Positions 14,731 through 22,276 of a stretch of DNA of 64,000 bases are shown one piece after another. Position numbers and translations under genes: made by a program. How positions within the stretch are numbered: position 1 is the stretch's first letter; every line of letters starts with the position of its first letter. The notes below the pieces were generated by a model that saw only the letters and a list, made by a program, of their open reading frames with translations, was not told the DNA's origin and searched no databases. The stretch comes from Coralloluteibacterium stylophorae (GTDB lineage: Bacteria > Pseudomonadota > Gammaproteobacteria > Xanthomonadales > Xanthomonadaceae), in assembly GCF_018122625.2 (NCBI RefSeq), contig NZ_JAGQFT020000004.1, positions 1-64,000 of the forward strand, in the 5' to 3' direction.

Positions 14731-16812
14731 ATGGTCGAGGTCGGTGGTCGCAAGGCGTGGAAGTGGGCCCTGGTGCTGGGCGCGTGGCCCTGGCTGCTCG
14801 TGCCGCCCGGGCAGGCGGGCGCGGTGTCGTCCCGGCAGCTGGTGGAGATCGCCGACTTCGGCAGCCCGGTGGTGTCTCCGGACGGGAGACTGGTGGCGTA
14901 TCGCGTGTCCCAGGCGTCGATCGAGCGCAATACGGACGACACGGTCTGGTACGTGCAGCGGATGGACGGGACGGCGCCGCCGCGCCGGGTGGCCGACGGC
15001 GGCGTGCCGCTGCGCGATTCGGCCGGCATCCCGGTGCCGGCGGAGATGGCGTGGTCACCTGACAGCCGCTGGGTCTTCTATCGGGCGCGGCTCGACGGCC
15101 GGGTCGCGGTGTGGCGCGTCTCCGCCGACGGCGCCGTGGCAGAGCCGGTCACCGACGATGCGGCGGACGTGGAGGAGTTCGCGCTGGATGCGGCCGGCAC
15201 GCGGCTCACCTACCGCGTCGGCCTGCCGCGCGAGGCGGTGCGCGACGCGGAAGAGGCGGAGTACGACCGCGGCATCCGCATCGACCGGGCCGCGCCGCTG
15301 GGCCAGGGCCTGTTCCGCTCCGGCCTCACCGAGGGGCGCCTGGCCACGCAACGCCTGGGCCAGGTCTTCAACCGGGTGCCGCTGACCGCGGCGACGGCGA
15401 CGCAGTGGAAGGCCGTCGGGCTGGATGCGGGCACGCGCGACGCCGTGCCCGCCGATGCGCCGGCGGCGCCATCGCTGCCGGCCGTGCTGCAGGACCTTCC
15501 CGATCTCTGGCAAACCGCGGACGAGCCGGGCGGCGACCGCGTTGCCTTCCTCACCCGCAGCGGCGAACGCACGGCGCAGCGGCGGGTCGAGCTGGGCGTC
15601 GCGCGCGGGCCGGGCGCGCGCGACGTGGTGATGTGCCGGGCGGCGGCCTGCACGGGCGCGGAGATCAGCGGCATCCAGTGGCGGCCCGGCAGCGAGGAGG
15701 TGCTGTTCACCGTCACGCGGTACACGGCGGGCTTTGCGCAGTCGATCCATCGCTGGGACGTGGCGAGCGGCGCCGTGCATCCGGTGGCAGCCAGCAACGG
15801 CATGTTCGCCGGCGAGGGCCGCTGGGGCCCGGGAACCTGCGGCGTGTCGGCGGCGGCGCTCGCCTGCGTCACCGCCGAGGCGAACCGCCCGCCGCGGCTG
15901 GAGCGGATCGACCTCGCCACGGGCGCGCGGCAGGTGCTGTTCGATCCGAACGAGGTGCTGGCGCGCGACCTTGGCGCGCTCGACGCGGAACTGCTCCGGT
16001 GGTCGGATGCGGACGGCCAGGTCTTCTCCGGCCAGCTTTATCCCGCGCGCCGCATCGACGGCAGGCCGCCGCCGCTGTTCGTCACCTACTACCGGTGCAT
16101 GGGTTTCGTGCGCGGCGGCGCCGGCGACGAATGGCCGCTCGCCGTGCTGGCGGAGCACGGCATTGCGACGCTGTGCATCAACGCGCCGTCCTTCTCGGCC
16201 GACGCCGCGGAGCGCTACGGCGTGGGCCTGTCGGCGGTCGAGAGCGCGGTCGACCTGCTGGCCGCCGAAGACAGGATCGACCGCACCCGCGTCGGCATGG
16301 GCGGGCTCAGCTTCGGCAGCGAGGTGACCATGTGGACGCTGATCCACTCCGACCTGCTCGCCGCGGCCTCGCTGGCATCGCCGACGACCTCGCCGATGTA
16401 CTACCTGCTGGGCAGCAACATCGGCGAGGAGTTCCTCTCGATCCTGCGGAGCAACTGGCAGCTCGGCGCGCCGGAGGAGACGCCCGCCGACTGGCAGCGG
16501 ATCTCGCCGACGGCGAACCTCGACCGCATCCGCGCGCCGGTCCTGATGCAGCTGGCCGAGCAGGAGACCATGCACGGGCTGGACTACATGATCCCGCTGA
16601 TGCGCGACGGACGCGCGGACATCTACGTGTTCCCGCATGCGCCGCACAACAAGTTCCAGCCCCGGCACAAGCTGGCGGTGTACGAGAGGAACCTGGACTG
16701 GTTCCGCTTCTGGCTGCTGGGCGAGGAGGACGCGGCACCGGCCAAGGCAGCGCAGTACGCGCAGTGGCGGGCGATGCGCGAGCGCCTGGGCGAGGACCTC
16801 GCCGCGCGCTAG
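14731..16812 (+). CDS. Lasso peptide isopeptidase (S9 prolyl-oligopeptidase-like, AtxE2 family)
   Basis: This 693-residue secreted alpha/beta-hydrolase with an N-terminal propeller should linearise the lasso peptide by cutting its isopeptide bond. A signal peptide (WALVLGAWPWLLVPPGQAGA) precedes ADFGSPVVSPDGRLVAYRVS propeller repeats. The nucleophile elbow GLSFGS places Ser at residue 527 and the acidic residue in QLAEQE at Glu610. The His is 636 or 639 in FPHAPHNKF. Ser527 and Glu610 coincide with the positions I recall for AtxE2, which uses the unusual Glu. The ATG at 14731 has AGGAG upstream. The stop overlaps the convergent cyclase gene by 4 nt. Linkage to the receptor suggests uptake followed by hydrolysis of the peptide. 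Confidence 0.92.
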   Translation: MVEVGGRKAWKWALVLGAWPWLLVPPGQAGAVSSRQLVEIADFGSPVVSPDGRLVAYRVSQASIERNTDDTVWYVQRMDGTAPPRRVADGGVPLRDSAGIPVPAEMAWSPDSRWVFYRARLDGRVAVWRVSADGAVAEPVTDDAADVEEFALDAAGTRLTYRVGLPREAVRDAEEAEYDRGIRIDRAAPLGQGLFRSGLTEGRLATQRLGQVFNRVPLTAATATQWKAVGLDAGTRDAVPADAPAAPSLPAVLQDLPDLWQTADEPGGDRVAFLTRSGERTAQRRVELGVARGPGARDVVMCRAAACTGAEISGIQWRPGSEEVLFTVTRYTAGFAQSIHRWDVASGAVHPVAASNGMFAGEGRWGPGTCGVSAAALACVTAEANRPPRLERIDLATGARQVLFDPNEVLARDLGALDAELLRWSDADGQVFSGQLYPARRIDGRPPPLFVTYYRCMGFVRGGAGDEWPLAVLAEHGIATLCINAPSFSADAAERYGVGLSAVESAVDLLAAEDRIDRTRVGMGGLSFGSEVTMWTLIHSDLLAAASLASPTTSPMYYLLGSNIGEEFLSILRSNWQLGAPEETPADWQRISPTANLDRIRAPVLMQLAEQETMHGLDYMIPLMRDGRADIYVFPHAPHNKFQPRHKLAVYERNLDWFRFWLLGEEDAAPAKAAQYAQWRAMRERLGEDLAAR

Positions 16813-18548
16813 GGCTGGTGGCGCACCCAGTTCTCGACCATGCACAGCTCGAACAGGCGCAGGAACGTCTGGTCCCGCGCCGGCAGGTCGTCCGCGGCGA
16901 GGAACTGCGCGATCGCGCGCGTGTCGAGGAGGCCCTGTCCCGCGAGGCGGCCGGAGAGCAGGAAGTCCCGCATCGTGCGTCTGTTCTGCTGGTACACGAC
17001 GCCGAGGTAGCTCATGTACGTCGCCTTGCTCTGGCGGTGCAGGACGTCGGCCGGCAGCCTGTCGGCGAAGGCATCGCGGGCGACGGCGCGGTTGCGTCCG
17101 CCGGCGATCCACATCCAGCTCGGCGTGCGCAGGCAGGCTTCCATGGCCGGCTGCGAGAGCAGCGGGAAGCGGAACGGCCGCCTGGCGCCGCGTGCGGCCT
17201 GGCCCTGGAACAGCTGGTTGCCGGCGAGGTCGACGATGCGCTCGCGGTCGCCGGGCAGCGCGCCGTCGGGTGCGGCCGACCACGGATGCTCGAGCGGTGC
17301 GATGTCGGCCGCAGCCGGTGCGAGGAAGGCGGCGGCGCGATGCGTCGGCGAGCTCGGCGCTCGGCGCAGCTTCGACAGCGTCAGCCGGCCGGCCTTCCAG
17401 AACGTGCACTGGTGCAGCGCGGCCAGGTCGCGCACCGCGGCAAGGCCCGCCCCGGGCCCCTGCGCCGCGAACGCGTCCGCGGCCGGCGCCGCGGTGCGCA
17501 GGTAGCAGAACACCGAGTCGCCGCCACCGCCGGAGTAGAAGCTCGTCGCGCCGTGGCGCTCCGCCGCCTCCTCCATGATCCCGTCGATGGCGTGCTGGAG
17601 CGGGCCCATTCCCGGCGACACGGATTCGGGCGCAGGCACGAACTCAAGTCGTGCGCGCTCGAAGGGCAGCGTTTCGGTGTGCAGCGGCACGCCGAGGGCA
17701 TCGGCCATCAGCTGGGCGTAGTGCCGTTCGTCCACGCCGGGGACCGGCGTGACCAGGTTCACGCAGACGACGCGGGCGGGGCTGTCGGCGAGGCAGGCCG
17801 CGACGATGGAGGAGTCGAGGCCGCCGGACAGCTCCAGCAGGACGGTGCCGTCCATGCTGGCCCACGCACCCACTGTGGCCGCGACTGCGCGGCGCACGTC
17901 GCAGGCCGCCTCATGGGGATCGGTGTGGCGGACTGCGGGTGCGACGAACGCCCACGGCGACCACGCTTGATCGACCGAGACGCGCGACGGCTCGACCCGC
18001 AGCGAGGTGCCGGGCAGCAGTTCGAGCACGTCGCGCAGCCCGGTGCGCTGCGTCTTGATGCCCGGATAGGCCAGGCGGTGCGCGATGGAGTCCCAGTCGA
18101 CCCGCCGTTCGTGGAGGCCCGCGCGAGCGGCCAGGGAAATGTCGGAGGTGAGGAAGCCGCAGCCGTCGGCGATGGCGTAGACGCAGGGGATGTGCCCGGT
18201 AGCCGTCGGCGAAAGGGTGACGATGAGCGCATCGGCCTCGGGCTGGATCAGGAGATACGAGCCCCAGAAGTCGCGCAGGATGCGGCGGCGGACGTCTGCG
18301 GGCACTGCGCATCGGAGGGCAGCGACGGGATCGGCGACCTGCCCGTCGCGCGTGAACAGGTCGCCGATGAGCACCGCGCCGCCGGGCAGCCGCCACCTCC
18401 TGAGGTCGGCCGAGCCGAGGAGCGAGACGCAGGCACCGGCGTGGTGCTCGCGCATGCCGGCGGATTCGAGCCTTCGGGTGACGTCTGCGGCGCGCGCGGC
18501 GAGCTCGTCGCCAGGGCGGCCGAGGACGGCGAGGTAGGCGCCGGCCAT
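16809..18548 (-). CDS. Lasso peptide macrolactam synthetase (C protein, asparagine-synthase-like)
   Basis: This enzyme adenylates the ring-forming Asp/Glu side chain of the core peptide and closes the macrolactam with Gly1. The 579-residue protein has an N-terminal Ntn-hydrolase-like region that lacks the catalytic Cys2 of AsnB (it starts MAGAYL), so no glutaminase activity is expected. The ATP-pyrophosphatase domain begins with the PP-loop SGGLDSS at 241-247 and continues with FYSGGGGDSVF. Its ATG overlaps the TGA of the B gene (ATGA at 18548), indicating translational coupling. It converges with the isopeptidase gene. The missing Cys2 and the B neighbour distinguish it from true asparagine synthetase. 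Confidence 0.93.
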   Translation of the reverse strand: MAGAYLAVLGRPGDELAARAADVTRRLESAGMREHHAGACVSLLGSADLRRWRLPGGAVLIGDLFTRDGQVADPVAALRCAVPADVRRRILRDFWGSYLLIQPEADALIVTLSPTATGHIPCVYAIADGCGFLTSDISLAARAGLHERRVDWDSIAHRLAYPGIKTQRTGLRDVLELLPGTSLRVEPSRVSVDQAWSPWAFVAPAVRHTDPHEAACDVRRAVAATVGAWASMDGTVLLELSGGLDSSIVAACLADSPARVVCVNLVTPVPGVDERHYAQLMADALGVPLHTETLPFERARLEFVPAPESVSPGMGPLQHAIDGIMEEAAERHGATSFYSGGGGDSVFCYLRTAAPAADAFAAQGPGAGLAAVRDLAALHQCTFWKAGRLTLSKLRRAPSSPTHRAAAFLAPAAADIAPLEHPWSAAPDGALPGDRERIVDLAGNQLFQGQAARGARRPFRFPLLSQPAMEACLRTPSWMWIAGGRNRAVARDAFADRLPADVLHRQSKATYMSYLGVVYQQNRRTMRDFLLSGRLAGQGLLDTRAIAQFLAADDLPARDQTFLRLFELCMVENWVRHQP

Positions 18549-19240
18549 CAGACCACGCGTATCGGCGTATGTGCCGACACGTGCCCGACGCTGTCGTTGA
18601 GGACGATGTCGCGGTGCTGCACCCAGCAGTGCGCCGCGAACGGCTGGCCGGCGACGCCGAAGACGAGGTCGGCATGGATGCCCCGCTTCGCCAGGAAGCG
18701 GACCATCGCGATCGAGTCGACGAGGCAGCACGTCTGCACCGGGACGAAGGGCCGCGCTGCGCGGAATGTGGCGGCGGCATCGAGGGCGCGCGATGCGTCG
18801 GCGTCCGAGGTGATTGCGTGCGCTGCGCGTCGGATCCGCAGCGAGACGAGCCGGGCGAGGATGCCCTGCAGCGGACGTGTCCTGAGCTGCAGTTGCGTCG
18901 AGCAGACGGCCGCGAAGGTGTCGAGCACGGCGACCGGGTCGGACGTGCTCCTGCGCTGCCCGCTCTCGGCGCCCGGGCCTTCGATGGCGCTGCGGGTCGG
19001 TCGCGTCACTGACACCTCGGTGGGATGACCGGGGCGGTCAGGGCCCTCCACGAGGATGTTCTGCTGGACCAGCCGGCGAAGCTGGCCGTCCGGCGCCTGG
19101 CGTCCATCCATGTGTTCGAGGAAGGCGGTCTGCAGATCGTCCGCCAGGCGGAAGTAGCGGTCGTTCCGGATGTCCAGAAAGATCAGGCGCCCGTCGGCGC
19201 GACAGAACGAGAGGTCGTGATGCAGGCCCAGCCGGGTCAT
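18548..19240 (-). CDS. Lasso peptide B protein: PqqD-like RRE fused to transglutaminase-like leader protease
   Basis: The 230-residue protein combines both B functions. Residues 1-75 (DLSFCRADGRLIFLDIRNDRYFRL) are the PqqD-like RiPP recognition element that binds the leader. Residues 105-230 are the cysteine protease that removes it. The catalytic residues are probably Cys172 in TCCLVDS, His204 in AAHCWV and Asp216 in VLNDS. A linker of about 35 residues joins the domains. In many bacteria the two are separate B1 and B2 genes; the fused form is usual for proteobacterial lasso loci. The ATG at 19240 has GGAGG nine bases upstream. It lies downstream of the precursor gene and hairpin, and its stop overlaps the cyclase start. 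Confidence 0.9.
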   Translation of the reverse strand: MTRLGLHHDLSFCRADGRLIFLDIRNDRYFRLADDLQTAFLEHMDGRQAPDGQLRRLVQQNILVEGPDRPGHPTEVSVTRPTRSAIEGPGAESGQRRSTSDPVAVLDTFAAVCSTQLQLRTRPLQGILARLVSLRIRRAAHAITSDADASRALDAAATFRAARPFVPVQTCCLVDSIAMVRFLAKRGIHADLVFGVAGQPFAAHCWVQHRDIVLNDSVGHVSAHTPIRVV

Positions 19241-19262
19241 GTGGGTGCGCCTCCGAACGGAT

Positions 19263-19286
19263 GGGGCGCGCCTTGCGGCGCGCCCC
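19263..19286 (-). terminator. Strong hairpin between lasso precursor gene and B gene
   Basis: GGGGCGCGCC (19263-19272) pairs perfectly with GGCGCGCCCC (19277-19286) around a TTGC loop, giving a 10-bp all-GC stem. On the coding strand it begins 7 nt after the precursor stop. No T-run follows, so it is probably not a full terminator. More likely it is an intercistronic stem that stabilises the short precursor mRNA and lowers expression of B and C. Confidence 0.65.
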
Positions 19287-19292
19287 GGTCGG

Positions 19293-19433
19293 TCATGCTT
19301 CGGAGATGCCCTCGAGCGGGAGGACACCGAAGTTCTCGGTGATCCCCGCCATTCCCTTGGTCTCGATGCTGGCGACACCGAGCTCGATCACGTCCTGCGG
19401 CACCTGCTCCCGTGCGTTGTCGTTCGCGTTCAT
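19293..19433 (-). CDS. Lasso peptide precursor (A peptide)
   Basis: A 46-codon gene with a near-perfect ribosome binding site (AAGGAG, 7-nt spacer) lies directly upstream of the B and C genes. The leader is residues 1-26, and Thr25 provides the conserved Thr at position -2. The core is residues 27-46, GMAGITENFGVLPLEGISEA. Gly1 can cyclise with Glu7, giving a seven-residue ring like that of the xanthomonins; the other Glu residues (15, 19) are too far away. After ring closure the calculated monoisotopic neutral mass of the full-length core is about 1985.98 Da. The gene is easy to miss because it lies inside a longer spurious frame. C-terminal trimming of the core cannot be excluded. Confidence 0.9.
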   Translation of the reverse strand: MNANDNAREQVPQDVIELGVASIETKGMAGITENFGVLPLEGISEA

Positions 19434-19451
19434 CCCAGTTCTCCTTACGGT

Positions 19452-19476
19452 TGCGTCATGGCCGATCCATGACGCA
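19452..19476 (-). promoter_or_regulatory. 9-bp inverted repeat in the leader of the lasso precursor gene
   Basis: TGCGTCATG (19452-19460) and CATGACGCA (19468-19476) form a perfect inverted repeat around a 7-nt spacer, ending 6 nt upstream of the AAGGAG ribosome binding site. It could be an operator for the adjacent GntR regulator or an mRNA hairpin that controls access to the ribosome binding site. I cannot locate the promoter precisely. Confidence 0.6.
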
Positions 19477-19596
19477 CACACGCTAGGCGCGCAGGTTTCT
19501 GATTCTCCAGTGATTATTCGTCTGTAGTCGGATGATTGATTGGGACCGTGACGCGCGCCCGCGCGCATGAGTGGCGTGGCGGGGAAAGGCGGCGTT

Positions 19597-20226
19597 TCAG
19601 TGGAAGCGTTCGCTGCGCTCGTTGAGCAGCGCCACGATCTCCGGCACCAGGCGCTTGCGGCGCTCGTGGTAGCCGCGCAGCTCCGCTGCCAGCGCGGGGA
19701 TGTCGCGCTGCTGCCAGCGAATGTGCAGCTGCGCGAGTTCGTCGAAGGTGCTCTCGAGCAGGCCCTGCTTGGCACGGCGGATCGGCGCCAGCCGGTCGTT
19801 GGCCTGGCGGACGGCGCGGTGCAGGGATCGGTGGCCCGTGGCACCGGCGATGGTGTCGAAGAGCTTCCAGGTCAGCTTGACCAGGTCGTCGCTGGCCGAT
19901 CGAGGGCGGAGCTCGACGGCGGTGCGCCGCGGCGCCGGCGTGCCGATATCGAGCGCCATCAGCAACAGGCGCTGCATCCAGTCGTAGAGGTCGTGCATGG
20001 CGAGCTCGGTGAGCAGCGGGACGTAGAGGCCCTCGCGCGCACGGTCGACGAGCAACCCCTCGCCCACCAGGCGGTACAGCGCGAAGCGCACCGGCGTCGG
20101 GCTGATGTGGAACTCCGCGGCCAGCGCCGCCGGATCGACCCGCTCGCCCGGCACGTAGCGCCCCGCCTGCAGGGCCCGCCGCAGCTGGCGATAGACCAGC
20201 ACGCTCTTGGAGTGGTTCGCCGCCAT
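19597..20226 (-). CDS. GntR-family transcriptional regulator of the lasso locus
   Basis: The 209-residue protein begins with a winged helix-turn-helix of the GntR type (about residues 6-72: VYRQLRRALQAGRYVPGERVDPAALAAEFHISPTPVR). The remainder is a helical, FCD-like effector domain. ATG 20226 is preferred over the in-frame ATG at 20247 because GGAG lies seven bases upstream. The gene is co-directional with and 163 bp upstream of the lasso precursor gene, so it probably controls that operon. The ligand is unknown. A small peptide or amino-acid-derived signal would fit the locus, but nothing in the sequence shows it. Confidence 0.87.
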   Translation of the reverse strand: MAANHSKSVLVYRQLRRALQAGRYVPGERVDPAALAAEFHISPTPVRFALYRLVGEGLLVDRAREGLYVPLLTELAMHDLYDWMQRLLLMALDIGTPAPRRTAVELRPRSASDDLVKLTWKLFDTIAGATGHRSLHRAVRQANDRLAPIRRAKQGLLESTFDELAQLHIRWQQRDIPALAAELRGYHERRKRLVPEIVALLNERSERFH

Positions 20227-20474
20227 CGCAGAACTCCGTTTCTGCATCCGGATCGTGTTTGACCGGAATGTTACAAAGCGGCGGCGGCGATGGGACGGGA
20301 CGGATGTGAGGGCGGGATGCGGGCCGGCGGCGGGACCGCCGCGAGGCCCGGACGGCTGCCGTGCGTTGGGGGCCGTCCACCGCTCCTTCCTGCACCTGGG
20401 GTGGAGGCACGGTCCGCGACGCGCCCTGGGCGTCTGCGCATGGCCTACCGGGCGCCGCTGTTGCAGGCTCGGTT

Positions 20475-20493
20475 TGCTACGTTTAACGTAGCA
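20475..20493. promoter_or_regulatory. Palindromic operator TGCTAC-N7-GTAGCA upstream of the second XRE gene
   Basis: TGCTACGTTTAACGTAGCA is a perfect palindrome apart from its central base; including one flanking base each side the arms are 10 bp (20474-20494). It ends 56 bp before the start of the XRE gene at 20550. The half sites and the 7-nt spacing match those of the operator before the first XRE gene. The inner TTTAAC could be part of a -10 box. Confidence 0.72.
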
Positions 20494-20549
20494 ACGGCCG
20501 GGCGTTGATCCGGACATCGCCGTTCATGCAGATCCAGGAAGGAGTCGCC

Positions 20550-20894
20550 ATGACAGAGCAGGAGCACTACCCCGTCCCCGCCCGCCCGCTGCGCCCGACG
20601 CGGGAGCGTCGCGATTGGGCACCACCCACGCGCGGGGCGGTGCCGGTCTACAGCCGCAGGCTGCGCGAGGCGCGCCTCGCGCGCGGACTCTCGCAGCGCC
20701 ACCTGGGCTCCGATGCCGGGCTGCCCGAGGCCGTGGCGAGCACCCGCATCAATCGCTACGAGAAGGGCGCGCACCAGCCGGACCTGCAGACGATGCAGAA
20801 ACTGGCTGCGGTGCTGGGCTGTCCGCTGGCCTATTTCTACGCCGAGGACGACGACCTGGCGAAGCTGATCCTGGCGTTCGCGAGGCGACGCTAG
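20550..20894 (+). CDS. XRE-family helix-turn-helix regulator (paralogue 2)
   Basis: This 114-residue protein has a variable, Pro/Arg-rich N-terminus (about 30 residues) and then a Cro/CI-type HTH: LREARLARGLSQRHLG, TRINRYEKG, KLAAVLGCPLAYFYAED. ATG 20550 carries AAGGAG five bases upstream; an in-frame upstream start would have no such site. It is a paralogue of the XRE protein at 11,674-11,994, and each gene has a matching palindrome just upstream. Together they bracket the lasso locus. Autorepression is likely, and shared or antagonistic control of the locus is possible. Confidence 0.88.
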   Translation: MTEQEHYPVPARPLRPTRERRDWAPPTRGAVPVYSRRLREARLARGLSQRHLGSDAGLPEAVASTRINRYEKGAHQPDLQTMQKLAAVLGCPLAYFYAEDDDLAKLILAFARRR

Positions 20895-20934
20895 CGCAGC
20901 GCCCTGCCTACCTCGCGGGGGACGCGGCGACCAG

Positions 20935-22250
20935 CCAGCCCCCCTCTCCCCGGTGGCGCGCCTCCAGCACAGCGCGACCTGCCCCCTCTCCCCTTGCGGG
21001 AGAGGGTTGGGGTGAGGGGGCGCGGCGACAGCCGCGTGCTCTTCTCTTCCGGCTGCGGTCGGCGCGCTACGCGCTCCCCCCATCCCAGCCTTCCCCCGCA
21101 AGGGGGGAAGGGGCCAGAAGCAGAAGCGTCGCGAACTCCCTCTCCCCTTGCGGGAGAGGGTCGGGGTGAGGGGGCGCGGCGACAGCCGCGTGCTGTTTTC
21201 TTCCGGGTACGGTCGGCGCGCTGCGCGCCTCCCCCCATCCCAACCTTCCCCCGCAAGGGGGGAAGGGGCCAAAGCAGAAGGCCGGAAGGTGACGCGCCTC
21301 CAGCACATCGCGACCGCCCCCTCTCCCCTTGCGGGAGAGGGTTGGGGTGAGGGGGCGCGGCGACAGCCGCGTGCTGTTTTCTTGCCGGATGCGGTTGGCG
21401 CGCTGCGCGCTCCCCCCATCCCAGCCTTCCGCCGCAAGGGGGGAAGCGGCCAAAGCAGAAGGCCGGAAGGTGACGGCCTCCAGCACAGCGCGACCGGCCC
21501 CCTCTCCCGCCTGCGGGAGAGGGTTGGGGTGAGGGGGCGCGGCGACAGCCGCGTGCTCTTTCGTTGTCCGGGTGAGGTCGGCGCGCTTCGCGCCTCCCCC
21601 CATCCCAACCCTCCCCCGCAAGGGGGGAAGGGGCCAAAGCAGAAGGCCGGAAGGTGACGCGCCTCCAGCACAGCGCGACCTGCCCCCTCTCCCCTCGCGG
21701 GAGAGGGTTGGGGTGAGGGGGCGCGGCGACAGCCGCGTGCTGTTTTCTTCTGGGCACGGCCGGCGCGCTGCGCGCTCCCCCCATCCCAACCTTCCCCCGC
21801 AGAGGGGGGAAGGAGCCAGAAGCAGAAGCGTCGCGAACTCCCTCTCCCCTCGCGGGAGAGGGTCGGGGTGAGGGGGCGCGGCGACAGCCGCGTGCTCGTT
21901 TCCTGCCGGGGCGGTCGGCGCGCTTCGCGCCTCCCCCCATCCCAGCCTTCCCCCGCAAGGGGGAAAGGGGCCAAAGCAGAAGCGTCGCGAACTCCCTCTC
22001 CCCTTGCGGGAGAGGGTTGGGGTGAGGGGGCGCGGCGACAGCCGCGTGCTGTTTTCTTGCCGGGTGCGGTCGGTGCGCTGCGCGCTCCCCCCATCCCAGC
22101 CTTCCCCCGCAAGGGGGGAAGGGGCCAAAGCAGAAGGCCGGAAGGTGCGCGCCTCCAGCACATCGCGACCGCCCCCTCTCCCCTTGCGGGAGAGGGTTGG
22201 GGTGAGGGGGCGCGGCGACAGCCGCGTGCTCTTCTCTTGGGGCCAGGAGC
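20935..22250. repeat. Large cluster of GC-rich dispersed repeats (about eight units)
   Basis: The stretch is built from two alternating modules. One is CCCTCTCCCC(T/C)TGCGGGAGAGGG followed by TTGGGGTGAGGGGGCGCGGC and GACAGCCGCGTGCT, an imperfect hairpin seen at about 20982, 21139, 21318, 21501, 21684, 21839, 21995 and 22172. The other is CCCCCATCCCAACCTTCCCC, a CGCAAGG core, then GGGGAAGGGGCC and AGAAGGCCGGAAGGTGACG. Units recur every 150-185 bp with small differences. No spacer set or Cas genes exist, so this is not CRISPR. Open frames across it are artefacts. The same modules recur at 24.3-25.1, 27.3 and 31.7 kb. Confidence 0.85.
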
Positions 22251-22276
22251 AGATGCTTACGACGGCGCGTCGAGGC

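Noticed and set aside
16809-18548. Asparagine synthetase of primary metabolism
   Set aside because: It lacks the Cys2 nucleophile and is translationally coupled to a lasso B gene beside a precursor gene, so it is the macrolactam synthetase.
15111-19028. Very long rightward open frame across the isopeptidase and lasso biosynthesis genes
   Set aside because: Composition is Arg/Ala/Gly-rich with no motif. It is the out-of-frame or antisense shadow of four well-supported genes in high-GC DNA.
19263-19286. Rho-independent terminator ending the lasso precursor transcript
   Set aside because: The stem is strong but no T-run follows on the coding strand, and B and C have no other visible promoter. 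I prefer a processing or attenuation hairpin.
20935-22250. Regular repeats resembling a CRISPR array
   Set aside because: Units are 150-185 bp with two hairpin modules and variable length, there are no fixed 25-40-bp repeats with unique spacers, and no cas genes are near.
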